A stretch of 64,000 bases of DNA from Macrophomina tecta (Eukaryota > Ascomycota > Dothideomycetes > Botryosphaeriales > Botryosphaeriaceae), in NCBI GenBank assembly GCA_024180945.1, contig JAKSGN010000005.1, forward strand, positions 2,418,001 through 2,482,000, written 5' to 3'. Numbering within the stretch: position 1 is the first letter of the stretch; every line of letters starts with the position of its first letter. A program made the position numbers and the translations under genes. Of the stretch, positions 11,372 to 22,757 are shown piece by piece. A model generated the notes under the pieces. The model did no database searches. It saw only the letters and a program-made list of their open reading frames with translations, and was not told the DNA's origin.

Positions 11372-11672
11372 GGCTTCGTTTTGCGTTGACTTCCACGGCA
11401 GGAGGCGCAGTCCTTCTTATACAGGCTTCGCTGCAGCACCTGCCTGTACAACAACCGGAGGGCATGCTCCCGGCATCCCGCCCCATGGCGGACCAGGACC
11501 GTCGAGTCGACATCCGTGACGCGGCACACAACCGCGCCGACAGTCGGCACAGTCTACTATGACAGGTTCCGCCAGCATTGCCCATTGACATTCCGCGCGT
11601 GCAAGCAGATGTATATTCGGGCTGGCTGCTCTACGCGCCCGCCCGCGCACCAGTATCAACTCTCCAGCAAAC
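11372..11672. promoter_or_regulatory. Shared divergent promoter of PLP and DUF3723 genes
   Basis: A 301-bp gap separates the two outward-facing start codons, so both promoters must lie here. Co-regulation of the two accessory genes is possible. No specific site was identified. Confidence 0.5.
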
Positions 11673-14600
11673 ATGGATAAGGCGGAGGCTGCTGACGTGA
11701 CACGTGATCCGTGGGTGCTGCCAGCGTTTCTGGGCGTAGCAAGACTCCCTATCAACAGCCTTAGCTTCGATCACGAACTCTTCAAGCAGCACAGGCCCGT
11801 GTCTGACAAGATCGTTGATCGCCTGCGGACTATTTTTCAACGGGAGGGCTGCCTCCGTACTCCGAGCCAGAACTGGATTGATGCGCTGGTTGACCCGCGA
11901 AGACTCCGCTCTGCACTCGCCCGAAATGGACTAACACAGGATGACCTCCGTCCTGAAGCGGAGAAGTTGCCACTTCTCGAGCTGGGGCCGGTGGACTGCC
12001 TTCAAGGAATCCATCGCATTCTCGCTGCTTCTGACTTTCTGAATCAAAATGATCGGTGGTGGACTGTGAGGCTCTACTGTTCCCGTGAGTCTTTTTTTTT
12101 TTTTTTTTTGACTAGAGTGCATATTCGGCCTCATTTTACTATGCCGGGCTGCTGACATGACGAAGAGACCCTACCTGAAACTACGAGTCTCAAGATAATC
12201 GAAGGCAGCCTGAACGAACAGCCACATTCTGACGGAGAGATATTCCGCAAAATTCGCATCTATTACAAGGAAGGCAACAAGAAAAGCGAGAGTAAGTGGT
12301 GGGCGCGGTTGACGCCTACCAAGCAGAAAGATCTAAAGCAGCTCCTTAAAAACCCCCAGTTCGCCAAAGCATTCGACGACCTGATAGATATGCCGGGTCT
12401 CTGGTATTCTATAAAACTCGGCACCCTGCACCGATTATTAACTCTACGTTGTGATGAGGTAAGCTGCTGACTTTCACAATCCGCCTTGTGACTAAATCGC
12501 CTTTCAGGAGCTCCTGCGATACTTAAGACACGTCCATCGCACGTGGAGAGGTTTTATCAGTGGTGCAGGAATTGCGCCTGAGGCCATCGACCGGGACACA
12601 GTAGAAAGACTTGAACTTCTGGCGCCCGGCACATCAAAGAAAGATCGAAAGCTTATTAACGACTACGTAGGCTCCGGAGAGATTTTTCAAGAAGTGACGC
12701 ATGAGTCGGCGAGACAGGGAATCCTTCAAGCTCTTACTTCCGTGCCAGGATTGATCCCTTCCTTGAGAAGCTTCTTCGAAAATCTGAAATACCTCGAGCC
12801 CTGTAGTAATATCCTCAGGAAGCTTGTAGGTCCTAAAGAGAAGAGAACAATCTTCCAAAGTCTATCTGGCGCTTACTTCGCTCCTAGCGAGCACTCAGTG
12901 GAATATGCTGAACGAAGGAGACGGGCAGCACCCACCGGGAGAGGCGATGAGAGCGGGTTATGGATGTCTTACGTCCAACTTTGGGCATTCTGCTTCCGTC
13001 ACTTCCCCTCGATGACGCAACTTGTCCCGAGGAAAGAATTGGGGAAGGATAAACCGGCCATTCGTTCAAATGCCGCGCTATGGCACTACTTGGGTGATTT
13101 GGCCGTGAAACTCGGATTCCGCACGGAGCAGGCTGAGAGATTTCAGCAGCAGAACCCCTATCGGACCCTGGCCCAGCAGTTTCTGACAAGTCAATCAGAC
13201 TCGCCGCCGGACTCAAGAGTGGTAGCGCGTATGGCGCTCATACTGAAGCAGGCCGACAAAGGCCCTGCGGGAGCCAAGACCCCGCAGCTTACTGATGAGC
13301 AGTGTCTATCGAAGGACAGGAGATGCGGACGCCCGTTCGATGACGACTTTACCAATGACAAAGGCTCGCTGTTCCTCCCATTCATATACGAATTTGAGCC
13401 TTGCGAAGGGCTTGACATAAGCCCGTTTTTCGTCAAGAGGGACATATTCCTGAGCTTTTTAGGCAATAAATATGAAAACGTATGTATTTTCCTTCCATGT
13501 GGGACACTCGTCACCTGACCCCAGTTGCAGCCTCCCGATGATAATGTCGGGAATGATGATGGCGTAGATCCAGACGGCGATACCCCTATGAACGACGAAC
13601 TGGATGGCTCATCAGGGCCGTCAGAAACCCAGCAGCTACAATCAGATCTCAGACGCATGGAGGATCAGAATCATCAGCTCAAAGCACAACTTGACCGTAT
13701 CCGTGGGCAGAAGCGCGAGTTGGAAGAAGCGCGAGATGTATCGGATTCCCGTCACAGGGAATTGGAAAGAGAACGCCAAGAAATCACCAACCAGTTGAGC
13801 GCGAGAGAGAGTCAGCTTGCAGAAGAGAGACAAAGGGCGAGCAAGATGGAGCAAGAGATTAAAACACTCAAGCAAGAGCTGGCTATCCTTGAGGGAGAAC
13901 ATAATGCCACAGATGTTTTAGAAAGCCACCCTCTCGACCCGGCCGCTTCCGAACTTGGACAAGAGCTCTCCATGGTCAACAGCCTGTTAAAGATCGTAGA
14001 GGTAGAAAGAGATAAGCTAAAGGCAGATCTCGAGGCTGTGGGGATCGATCGAGATAATTACAAGAGCCAAGTTGCCAAGCTGAACCCGGATCTCGAAGTT
14101 GCCAAAAAGTCCTTTGAGGAAGCCGCTAATCGCATCAATGCTTTGGAAGTAGAACTTGCTGCAGCCAATAACGAAGTCCGTGAATTGGCTGAAAAACTCA
14201 AAGTCGCGGAAGATTATGAAGAGAAGTTTCGAGGGGCGCAGGAAGACATTCACGAGCTAGAGGAAAAGATCCGTGAGTTGAGAGCAGGCGCTGATGTCAC
14301 CAAGCAGCAGCTCCACACACTACAGCAAGAAAACAAGAGTTGGAGAGAGCAACACAATCTTGAAGAGCGCATGGAGTTAGTGACGGAAGACAAAGCAAAC
14401 CAAGCTCAGTTGGAGGAGCAGGTTCGTCGGCTACAGAAAGAACTGGAGAACTCACAAGTCTTGACGAGAACAGCCCTTGAAGACAGCAAAGGGCTAAGGC
14501 AAAAGCTCCAGGAATCTGCGGTTGCTCTTGCTACAACCCGAACACTTCGGGGAAGGAATAAAGCCCTTCAGAGGCAACTAGAACTGCGGCAGTCACAGTC

Positions 14601-15240
14601 GGGGGTATTCAAGATGCTCCAAGCGTCTATGGAAAATCTCTCGGAAGGAAGGGAAAATATGGGAAGTTTCCATATCGTCACATCGACAGCGGTCATTACC
14701 ATTGGCATTCCGAATTCTGAAAAGGCTGACGATTGCATCAAAGAGGTGATTACCGCAATTCATGCGGAGAGCCAGGGAGAGCAATGGGCAATGTACTTCA
14801 GATTTCAGAAAGTCATACCTAACAACTGGACGGTCGACTATATCAGGAGCGCACTAGAGCAATACGGCACCTGCATGGCCGGCCCCGAGGCTCTCCTTCT
14901 CTCAATGATAGCGAAGATGGGTTCCGGGAGCAGGGAAAAGCTGCAGGAGGGTTCCAACAGACCTGGGGAACGCGCAAACGAGGCTTTCTCTGTCCTGGAG
15001 ATTATGCATCACTGGATTGAGAGTGAGGCGCAAGATCGGAGACAGGAAGAGGATGATGTCCAAATGGGAGTGCTGGAAGAAGCCGCGACAGAAGATGATG
15101 AAGGCTCTCCTTCTGCGAGCTTTATTGGCCCCGCAAGAGCAATGATCGAGGGAGGAAGCCTAGTGGGGGACGAAGAAGGCACCAGTCAAGAGGCACAGAG
15201 CCTCGCGCTAGTGCGGCAACGTGACCGAAGAACGCCATGA
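11673..15240 (+). CDS. DUF3723 protein with long C-terminal coiled coil, 1128 residues
   Basis: Exons are 11673-12084, 12166-12458, 12508-13479 and 13531-15240; introns are 81, 49 and 51 nt, all GT..AG and in phase. The first intron carries a T-run. The N-terminus matches the DUF3723 signature: LGVARLPINSLSFDH, then a V-S-x-K-x-V-x-x-L element and IFQREGCLR, followed by an alternating helical region to about residue 560. Exon 4 encodes an acidic linker and then about 330 residues of nearly unbroken heptad-like, Glu/Lys/Gln-rich coiled coil, with a small globular region near the C-terminus. DUF3723 proteins are a hallmark cargo family of Starships and have no established biochemical role. The architecture (globular N-terminus plus long coiled coil) suggests a structural or assembly function, but that is inference. 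Confidence 0.87.
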
Positions 15241-15282
15241 TACAATTTTTGCATTGCTCAACTAATTAAATACACTTAAAAC

Positions 15283-16638
15283 TTAAGACTTGTAATGACC
15301 GCGCTCTGGTACCTTCGGTAGATGATTCAGCGACTGACGGGCTGGTCGACGGCCGAGGCTGGAAGTAACACGGTGAGCCGCCCTAACTTGCCGAGCGGCG
15401 AACCTTTGCGGACTTTGATCCGGCGTCGGTCCTCTGCTGGTGAGAGCGGGTCGTTGGCACTCGATGCCACCGGCATCTGCCTTCTCGCCGTCAAACTCCT
15501 CGTATAGACGACCATGAGGAGGAGGCTGTTGTGATGCTCGCTCGTCGAACAGACGAACTCTGCGTTCGGTGGCCGGTCCGCTGCTGGACGACGTGATGCC
15601 CATCGGCACGCGTCGGAGGTTCGAATGCGCTGTCGTCTCATCCGGGTCTCGGGTGTTGTCCGAATTTATGGAGCCGGTTTCCATTGGGTCTGCGTGGGTC
15701 TGATCGACGTGCCTGGTAAAGTGACGGTTCAATGTTACGGGCTCCTGGACCTGGAGGCGGCCCCTTGGACTTTCGCAAAGCCCGCGCGCCATTCCCGTTT
15801 GGGTCGTCCGACTCAAGTCGACCCCAGCACGGACCGAGAGATTTGTGGCAGGGCCAGGCTCTGCAAAGCCCGACCCCAACCTTCTGCTATCCACTCCGTA
15901 GCTGTATTCACCCGCGCAATCCTCCATCGCGTTGGCCTCCCATGCTGGTGCATTCTGTTCCCCGACTGGCACAGACAACGACTCCGAGTTGTCAAAGTGT
16001 GCGGCCTGCGCTGTGGAGCGATCGTGGTACGACGGCCGCGTGTACTGATCCATCTTTCCTTCAGCGTCCTGGTAGTCGCCTTCATCGTCCGCAGAACGAG
16101 TGGGCACCGGGCCGTCGTGCGATAAAGCCCCGGTTGCTGTCGCCTCTTCCGCATCTGAGGAGACCGGCCCTCTCGCATCAGCGTCCCTCACAGTCTGGAA
16201 ATCGGAAGGGAATACGGTCTTCGCTGCTCGGATCTCCTATTCAACGTGAGCAACATCGATTTTGCCATAGGCGGATTCTCACGTACAGCGGCTTCATGGT
16301 ACGGCGGCCAATTGGAGGCACGCTGCGAGTGGCGGTAGACATGGTAGGCACCGTGACGCTCGAGCACAATGTAGACTCGAGCTTGGAATTTCTTCTGGAA
16401 CTCGTACCCTTTTCTGAACAACGAATCCTTCCTTCTTTGGAATGCACGCCTTTCATTGCTGTCGCTGTACATCCTGGGTGGGCGGTCGGAGCTGTCTCCG
16501 TTTGATTGTGTAAGTGGTGCAGATGAGGTGGGAGACGAAGAGGACACAGGTTGACTTCCATCTTCCAGGAAACACCAAGTTCTTATTCAAAGAATGAAGC
16601 CTTGGACTTAGCTTGCCCGTCGGCTTCCTGCCCGCCAT
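15283..16638 (-). CDS. MADS-box-like putative transcription factor, three exons
   Basis: Exons on the minus strand: 16608-16638, 16287-16561 and 15283-16236, giving about 419 residues. The exon 2/3 junction (GTACGT..AATAG, 50 nt) is strong. The first intron uses a weak GTCC donor and is tentative; the alternative is a different 5' exon. Near residues 55-100 the sequence RRKDSLFRKGYEFQKKF, then ARVYIVLERHGAYHVYR, matches the MADS pattern of a basic helix followed by a hydrophobic beta-hairpin (RRxxLlKKAxELxxLxxxxVxlvi). The rest is long, disordered, Arg/Ser/Pro/Glu-rich sequence without domains. It would act in the nucleus. It is divergent from the Myb-like gene at 16998 with about 360 bp between starts. 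The domain call rests on pattern similarity only. Confidence 0.55.
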
Positions 16639-16997
16639 GATCCGGCCCCGGTGCACCCCCTGGACCGACAGCCCCACCGTGTGATCCTTCTGAGCAGCGT
16701 GACGCTGCTCACACGCGCGCTTTTCCGCGGCTGAAAATAGCTGCCTATCACTAGTGTCTCATCCCTGTACTCTAAATCCGAATTTGAAAAGGATATTACA
16801 GAGAACTGTTGTGGCACAGCCTTGCCATGAGGCAGCATTTGACGAGAACCTGAACGCCGCTGTGCCGCCAACGCGCCCATGAGTCGTGCTCAACGGACAG
16901 GGACTAAATGCGGCAAATGGTAGCGTGTTATATCAGCCCTTCTCCGTCCTGAGGCCGAGTATCCTACTCAGCTAGCCATCAGCTCATCATTCCGACC
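16639..16997. promoter_or_regulatory. Divergent promoter of MADS-like and Myb-like genes
   Basis: A 359-bp gap between two outward-facing putative DNA-binding protein genes. It contains a GC-rich stretch with CACACGCGCGC near 16711. No defined operator was recognised. Confidence 0.45.
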
Positions 16998-17633
16998 ATG
17001 GCCCCAAAACCTGGAGAGTACATCGAGGAGGAGATTGCGATGCTCCAAAGCATTGGCGGATGGAATGCAAGCTGGGAGGAAAAGACCTGGGTTTTCAACC
17101 GCAATCTTTTGGGAGGGAGACCTGGTCGTACCCCCGGCGGTCTCAAGCGGAAGTGGAACAGGATGACGGAGGCGCCAGTCAACACCAACCCTAACGGAGA
17201 GAGCAAGAGGGCCGCGAATCGCCGCCGTGCAAAGAAGTCGTCAGCATCGAAGACGATGCTTTTAACAGATCAACCTCAGACCAAGGTTTACCATTCCTAC
17301 CACATCTCACAAGTAATAGACTAACAGCGTGAATAGAAGGAAGGAACAGACTCGATCTCCCAGCCACTTTCTCTGAATTGGCAACCCCAAGAGCAACACA
17401 CTAGTCAAGAAACCCCGAACTGCCAGAACGCGTGGAATGTTGGCTTGGGCATCAGTGGCATCCCGGATCTCTTGGGATACGGAGGTGTTGATCTGTCAAC
17501 CAACATCGATTATACGCAGAATTTTTCTGGCTGGTGGGCGGAGGGATACGAATGGAATGGAATGGACGGTATGAATGCGTCGCTGCCCATGGCCTCCTAC
17601 GATCTTAGTTTGATGGGCCCTTTCCAGCAGTAA
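16998..17633 (+). CDS. Small Myb/SANT-like DNA-binding protein, 194 residues
   Basis: Exons 16998-17285 and 17337-17633 are joined by a 51-nt intron (GTTTAC..GAATAG with a GACTAAC branch) in phase 0. The start ATG has the good context ACCATGG. Residues about 10-55 resemble a Myb/SANT trihelical motif: EEEIAMLQ, WEEKTWVFNRNLLGGRPGRTPGGLKRKWNRM, where the 'GRTPGGLKRKW' part is the usual recognition-helix pattern. A basic tail RAANRRRAKK follows, then a Gln/Asn/Trp-rich, acidic C-terminal region that could be an activation domain. It is likely nuclear. Its neighbour in the divergent pair is the MADS-like gene. Confidence 0.6.
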
Positions 17634-17646
17634 GATTTGACGTACC

Positions 17647-18111
17647 TCAAGGGGATTCCACGTGGTCATCCAATTGTCTCCGCTGTCCCTGCAACCGCTG
17701 CTGGTACAGAAGCCTCTGCACTTCCTTCTTCAGTCTGTCATTTTCTAAGACAAGATTCCTCCAGCTTTGGGGGCATTGAATAGGCCCCAGTTTGTCCAAT
17801 AGAATCTCTTTGTACCTTTGTATCTCAGTTTGCGCGTGCTGCAAGCTGCAAATAGCCCTTTTCTCGGACGCCGTGGCATCATTCATCCTTTGCGTGATTT
17901 TCAGCTCGGATGTTCGAGCGCGGTGCATCTCACTTAAAGCTTTCGCCTCCGATGCTTTGAGCTCGATATACTTCTTTTCCAGACATTCCTTCTGCACCAG
18001 GAGTTCTCGCATATTGGCCTCGAGGCCATGCACCCTCTCAAGGTAGCGCTTTGCCTCTTCTGTCTGAGGTGGCTGTCGATAAGGTAGCGGCGGCACTTGC
18101 ATCGGATGCAT
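17647..18111 (-). CDS. Short coiled-coil protein
   Basis: From the ATG at 18111 a 154-residue protein is read: a short Pro/Gln-rich N-terminus and then an almost continuous charged helix (HGLEANMRELLVQKECLEKK and onwards) with heptad-like spacing. The ATG lies two bases after an acceptor-like CATTACAG, so an upstream coding exon is likely and the true N-terminus is probably missing. The gene is convergent with the Myb-like gene, only 13 bp apart. It is one of several short coiled-coil proteins in this region. Function unknown. Confidence 0.5.
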   Translation of the reverse strand: MHPMQVPPLPYRQPPQTEEAKRYLERVHGLEANMRELLVQKECLEKKYIELKASEAKALSEMHRARTSELKITQRMNDATASEKRAICSLQHAQTEIQRYKEILLDKLGPIQCPQSWRNLVLENDRLKKEVQRLLYQQRLQGQRRQLDDHVESP

Positions 18112-18582
18112 CCTGTAATGCGTCAGCAACAGCCCGGCGCCGGACTTCAACACTCGCACCTGTTCGACATCGGGTGTTCTTTGGACGGCCTATTCAATTT
18201 AGATCCGGGCGCCTTTATGTCCGCACATACGCATCGCGCTTATCGGGACATAGGTTTGCAGATCCGCGACGCGGACTTGTCCGGGGGCGCAGCATGAGCA
18301 GGGGGTGGGAAGGAAATGCCATCGAGACGCTCGGGGTCGTCCAGGGACAAGGGTAAGCGATAACCTCTGCTTGACTCGGCGCAGATCCTTCGGCCCATGA
18401 CCACCACAAGCCCGCCCGACGACATGAAGGCCGCTAGCTCCCAGCACCCTACCGCGCCGCACCCTGCACTCTACCGCGCCGCACCCTTTATTCCGGTTAT
18501 CCGACACGTATCGGTGCACTTAGAATTTCCTTATATAATGACTCCTAGCAATTGTTTCCATACGCTGCGCAGCCGAGGCACA
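18112..18582. other. Upstream region of ferric reductase
   Basis: About 470 bases. It may hold a small 5' exon of the coiled-coil gene (minus strand) and the promoter of the ferric reductase; the TATA-like TTATATAATG at 18530 is near its start. In-frame ATGs at 18397 and 18538 could extend the reductase, but the added residues are Pro/Ser/His-rich and look non-conserved. Confidence 0.4.
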
Positions 18583-20377
18583 ATGGAACTCCACGTTGCA
18601 TACGCCATAGCTTTTGGATGCTTTTTCGCTATCTTCATCATTTTCCAGACTTTCCAGAGACTGAGGCGTCGCACCAGCCGAATCATTGAGTCCTTTCTAC
18701 GGAAATGGCTTTTGTATGCAGTACTCATACCCAGGAGAGCCGGAAGTTCTGATTGCACCGTGCTGGCCATGGTCATTCTCCTCAGCTACGCCGCAGGAAA
18801 CGCCTACTGCGCGTTCTCGGGGGTCTCTTCACGGGAAGACCTCACTCAACGCTTGGGGAAGTTAAGTCTCATCAACATCATTCCTCTCTACATGGGCGGC
18901 CGAACAAGCTACTTTGTCGACAAGTGGCTGGGCGTGGACTTGAGTCCCTACCATTTCATGCACCGCTGGATTGGGCGTGTTTGTCTCATTCATGGCCTCA
19001 CACACGCCGCACTCCATAGTATCGAGAGCATCGACAAAGTGCGTGGTGTTGAAATTGCAGTAAGTAAAGTCCTTGCTTCAAGAGCTACTGATGTGTCTAA
19101 GAAACTAGCAGCTTCTCGCCATTTCCGGCGCCGCAATAGTCCTTTCACTCGTCTTCGTACGCAGAAAGGCTTACGAGCTGTTTCTCTTCTCGCACTCCAC
19201 CTCGACGCCAGCGATACTCGTGTTGCTATGGTTCCACGTGTCATCTCGTGATCGGCTGTTTTACATCGCGACCGGAATGTCAGTCGGACTATGGTCGTTC
19301 CAGAAGATTGCCTGGCTAGTCTGCCTTTTGCACAGAAACTCTGGCGGTCAAGGCGGGAATACTATAAGCATTAGACCGCACCAATCTGGCGGCGCTGAGG
19401 TTGCAATCCGTCTGCGGAGGTCATTTTATGTTCTCCCTGGTCAGTATATCTACGTTTCGGTCCCCCACACCCGGTCGTTCGGCCTTGGATATCTGGAAGC
19501 CCATCCCTTTTACATCGTATGGCAACCAGTACTTATCCCACTAAGCTCGTCCGACCTCCGGATCAGAAACGGGGAGGAGCATTATAATGGAAGATCCGGC
19601 CGCGAGGCTGATGAGGCGTATTCCGGGTACTTGAAAGACACAATTGTCTTGTACGTGGAAGCTGCAAACGGATTCACCAGAAGAATACTCCAGTCTAACG
19701 TCGATGGACTCTCTGTAGTGGTTGACGGCCCATATGGTAGGCAACCTTCACTGGATCGTTTTGACAAGGTCCTCTTCATGGCCAGTGGAGCCGGCATAGC
19801 AGCTCAGCTCCTGCACATCCGGTACCTGGTGGAGGCACATAACGCTCAGACGGCCAGAGTACGACGAATTACTCTGTGCTGGTTTCTCCAAAGGGACGAC
19901 CAAGGTGACTGGGCTGAGGCTTACCTGCATGACATATTCAGGCTCGATACCCGTGACATTGTTATCGTGCATACTTACAGACATGACGGGCATGTAGTGT
20001 CAAAAAGGGACAGCGAGGGCCGCAAGAAGGACCGTATATACCCCAGCGAAGTGCTGGAGATGGGGGCTTTTCTCGACCTAGAGTTCACAGCCGAAGCCGG
20101 CAATATGGCAACATGCTGTAAGATATACCTCTACTATTGCATTTTCCAGCTAATGATGCGATTGAGTGTGCGGACCGCCGAGCTTCGAGGCCGCTGCAAG
20201 GAAGGCTGTAGTAGCTTCGAAGCGAGACATTTCTTTGTTCACCAGTTCTTTCCAACCGGACGAGACAACGGCGAGCCGGTTATCAAAGTCTCAGGGGCGT
20301 TTCCGTGCTTAGAAAATCATCTTAGTAAAGCGTCTGTAAATAATACCCCTGATTACAGCGTTGTGAAAGAAATGTAG
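18583..20377 (+). CDS. Ferric reductase / NADPH-oxidase-like transmembrane protein (Starship FRE type)
   Basis: Exons 18583-19059 and 19109-20377 (49-nt intron, GTAAGT..ACTAG, phase 0) give about 581 residues. The protein begins with a membrane segment (MELHVAYAIAFGCFFAIFII) and has several more. The bis-heme histidines are visible: MHRWIGRVCLIHGLTHAALH (first pair) and LFSHSTSTPAILVLLWFH (second pair across the next helices). The FAD-binding motif HPFYIVW and an NADPH-site segment (VLFMASGAGIAAQ) follow. It should move electrons from cytosolic NADPH across a membrane to Fe(III) or another acceptor. After 'EAGNMATC' the C-terminus stops looking like the family: the sequence from about 20120 on may include an unrecognised intron (a GTAAGA donor is present) or be altered. 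FRE genes are a recurrent Starship cargo family. Confidence 0.85.
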
Positions 20378-20665
20378 TGCCGCCTCCGGTCCGCTGACTC
20401 GGACGATGATAAATCAGAAGCCCAACATGGTTCCTTAAGCGCCAGGAAGGCGGTTCGATGCCCAGTGATTCTATTGGCTGTCCCGACAGGCGAGGCGACG
20501 GCGTTGTGAGTGTCATTCATTTGCCGACGCCGCACTTTGCTAAGGGCGCAGAAATCCGGCCTGTATGGTATATTAAGACACGCCGATGGGACCATTACAG
20601 AGTAATCCTTCCTCACATCATTTTCCCATCCACCCTCGCTCCTTTGCACTTGACCAATTCCCACC

Positions 20666-22600
20666 ATGGCGGACCAACCTTCTTCAATCAGCTCGGCTGA
20701 CGCTTCCCCGGAAATACTCCCACGCAAACGCACAAGACTGAATGTGCGTATTGGTCTATTCCTCCCCTCCTTCCAAATCCAACCATCAAAAAAAAAAAAA
20801 AAAAAAGTCTAAGAGAGTACTATACTAAAGCTCATCTAGGGCAGAGAAAGCTCAGGGTGCCTGCCCTGCCGGCGTCGGAGGAAGAGATGTGACGATGCTA
20901 AGCCGTGCTGTATGACTCTTCTTCAGCTGGTCGGACTTTGTTTTCTCATTTGATTCCAGGCAAGAACTGCAAGGCCCAGGGCCTCGAATGCAAATGGCAA
21001 AAAAAGGCCACTCGAAAGTATGCCGCATCTTGGGTAGATGCTGAGATGGACCGTAGGTCTCACCGGGGGCAGAGGTAGGTCCGCGTACCAAGACACGCAT
21101 GGAACATCTTGCTCACATTTACCAGTCTTCCATCGCCAGACCAGTTAACCGAGTTTGATGCCATAGTCAACAACAATGACCATCGATCCGATGCAGGCAT
21201 CATCAGGCCGGCAGAGTCTCGATCGTCGCACGAGAACGACAAAGCTCATTTAAAAGTACCCGTGGGAGATGTTCAATCAAGGTGATTTGGTCACCTTCTC
21301 TAGAAAGCCGAAAATGCTGACTTGCCTAGCAGGGCTTTCGAGGAATCGCAAGAGCAACCGGCGGACCAGGCAGAGCCGGTGCGGCCTCGAGTGTCAGATT
21401 CCGAACAACCTCCTCTGAAGCATCACAATGTTGGATTTCCTGGTAAAGGACTGGAGCATCCTCAGAATTCCCCAGAGGGCACAATGCTCGCAAGCCGCAG
21501 AGCGGAGTCGATGGACTGCGACTACCAGGAAGACCGGGTTGACTCCCAGACAGAGCTTCAGAAAGCACGTCGGCCAGATCAGCCCCAGAGCGTCCCACAT
21601 ACTGTATCGGAGGATCTCTATACCAATTATACCGGCCAGTCGCTCGCTCGCAACGACGCGCAAGGTGGGCCTGGACGGATCTATCAGGTCCGGGAACGAC
21701 TTCGATCTGAACGAGATGTTGCTCAGGATCGCCACGGAGAACAGTACGTCGGAGAGCGGGCGCCGCATCCGATCTCCACTGGGGCGTTCCAGGTTTTCGA
21801 TGCCACAACTAACCCAGAGCGCAAAGCCCAATCCAAAAAACCTCTTGGGTCCCAGCGTGAGCCCCAGCTCCAAATACGCACTCAAACATTTTACCCAAGT
21901 CAATATAACACCTTGGGCAGGCACACGCAGGCCCAGAGCTTACCGGGCCCCCGTCTCCTGGCTCCTACTTCGCACCCGGTCCCGTTTCCCCACCCGAGTA
22001 ACAAAACAAAGATGGTAAAGGGCCAAATGTATGATCATTCTGATCCCGAATTGGTCTACGATCGTATGAGATGTCGTTTCCAACTTTCACGCTTCAACTC
22101 AAGCGGAATCACTTCAGTCGAGGACCGCAGGCAGCTCCTGAAGACCTCCCTGGGAAGTTTTGGAGAAGGTGCTGAAATTGAAGCGCCATTCCGGTGCGAA
22201 TACGGCTACAACATCAAGATCGGAAGTGGCACGTACATTGGTCCCGAATGCCTCATTGAGGATCCCTCCATCGTCTCCATTGGATCCAGGTGTATCATTG
22301 GACCTCGGGTGACCATTTGCTGTAAGAAAAGCTCCCCGAACGTGAATGATCACGACGGTGGTCGCTCTCTCTTCTACGGTCCTGGAATTTGGATTGAGGA
22401 TAGAGTTTGCATCGAGGCCGGTGTTATCATCCATGCAGGGGTGAGGATCGGTACGGGTTCGACAATCGTTGCTGGATCGGTCGTTACAAAGGTATGGAGC
22501 TACCCCACCCACCATTCACTACTATCGCTTATATGCAAAGTCCATTCGTGAAAGATCACTGGCAGGTGGAAACCCGGCCACGCCATTCCAGTACCTCTGA
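20666..22600 (+). CDS. Zn2Cys6 zinc cluster fused to a Mac/hexapeptide acetyltransferase
   Basis: Six exons: 20666-20747, 20856-20909, 20960-21017, 21126-21281, 21333-22491 and 22541-22600; all junctions are GT..AG and in phase, and the total is about 522 residues. Splicing creates a complete Zn2Cys6 motif near residues 29-54: CLPC, RRRRKR, C, DDAKPC, CKNC, KAQGLE, C (spacing CX2CX6CX6CX2CX6C). A 270-residue disordered linker follows. The C-terminal part is an acetyltransferase of the maltose/galactoside O-acetyltransferase type: a Mac domain (KGQMYDHSDPELVYDR) and left-handed beta-helix hexapeptide repeats, ending in the typical AGGNPAT sequence that the last exon supplies. Such enzymes use acetyl-CoA to acetylate sugars. 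The fusion with a DNA-binding cluster suggests regulation linked to a sugar or acetyl signal, which is inference. Confidence 0.82.
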
Positions 22601-22757
22601 ATCAATGGCACAATAGTGATAATCAAGTGCAGGCGTGATCGCGGTGGGAGTTTCAGGTCTATATTTCTTCCACTACAGAAGCTTCATCCTCACTGTTGTT
22701 TTTCGAATGGATTTGATACACGAGATCCACATCATCAATAATTTCCTGCTCATTCAT

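Noticed and set aside
15625..16505. Long plus-strand frames over the MADS-like gene
   Set aside because: Antisense shadows of the G+C-rich coding exons; no motifs.
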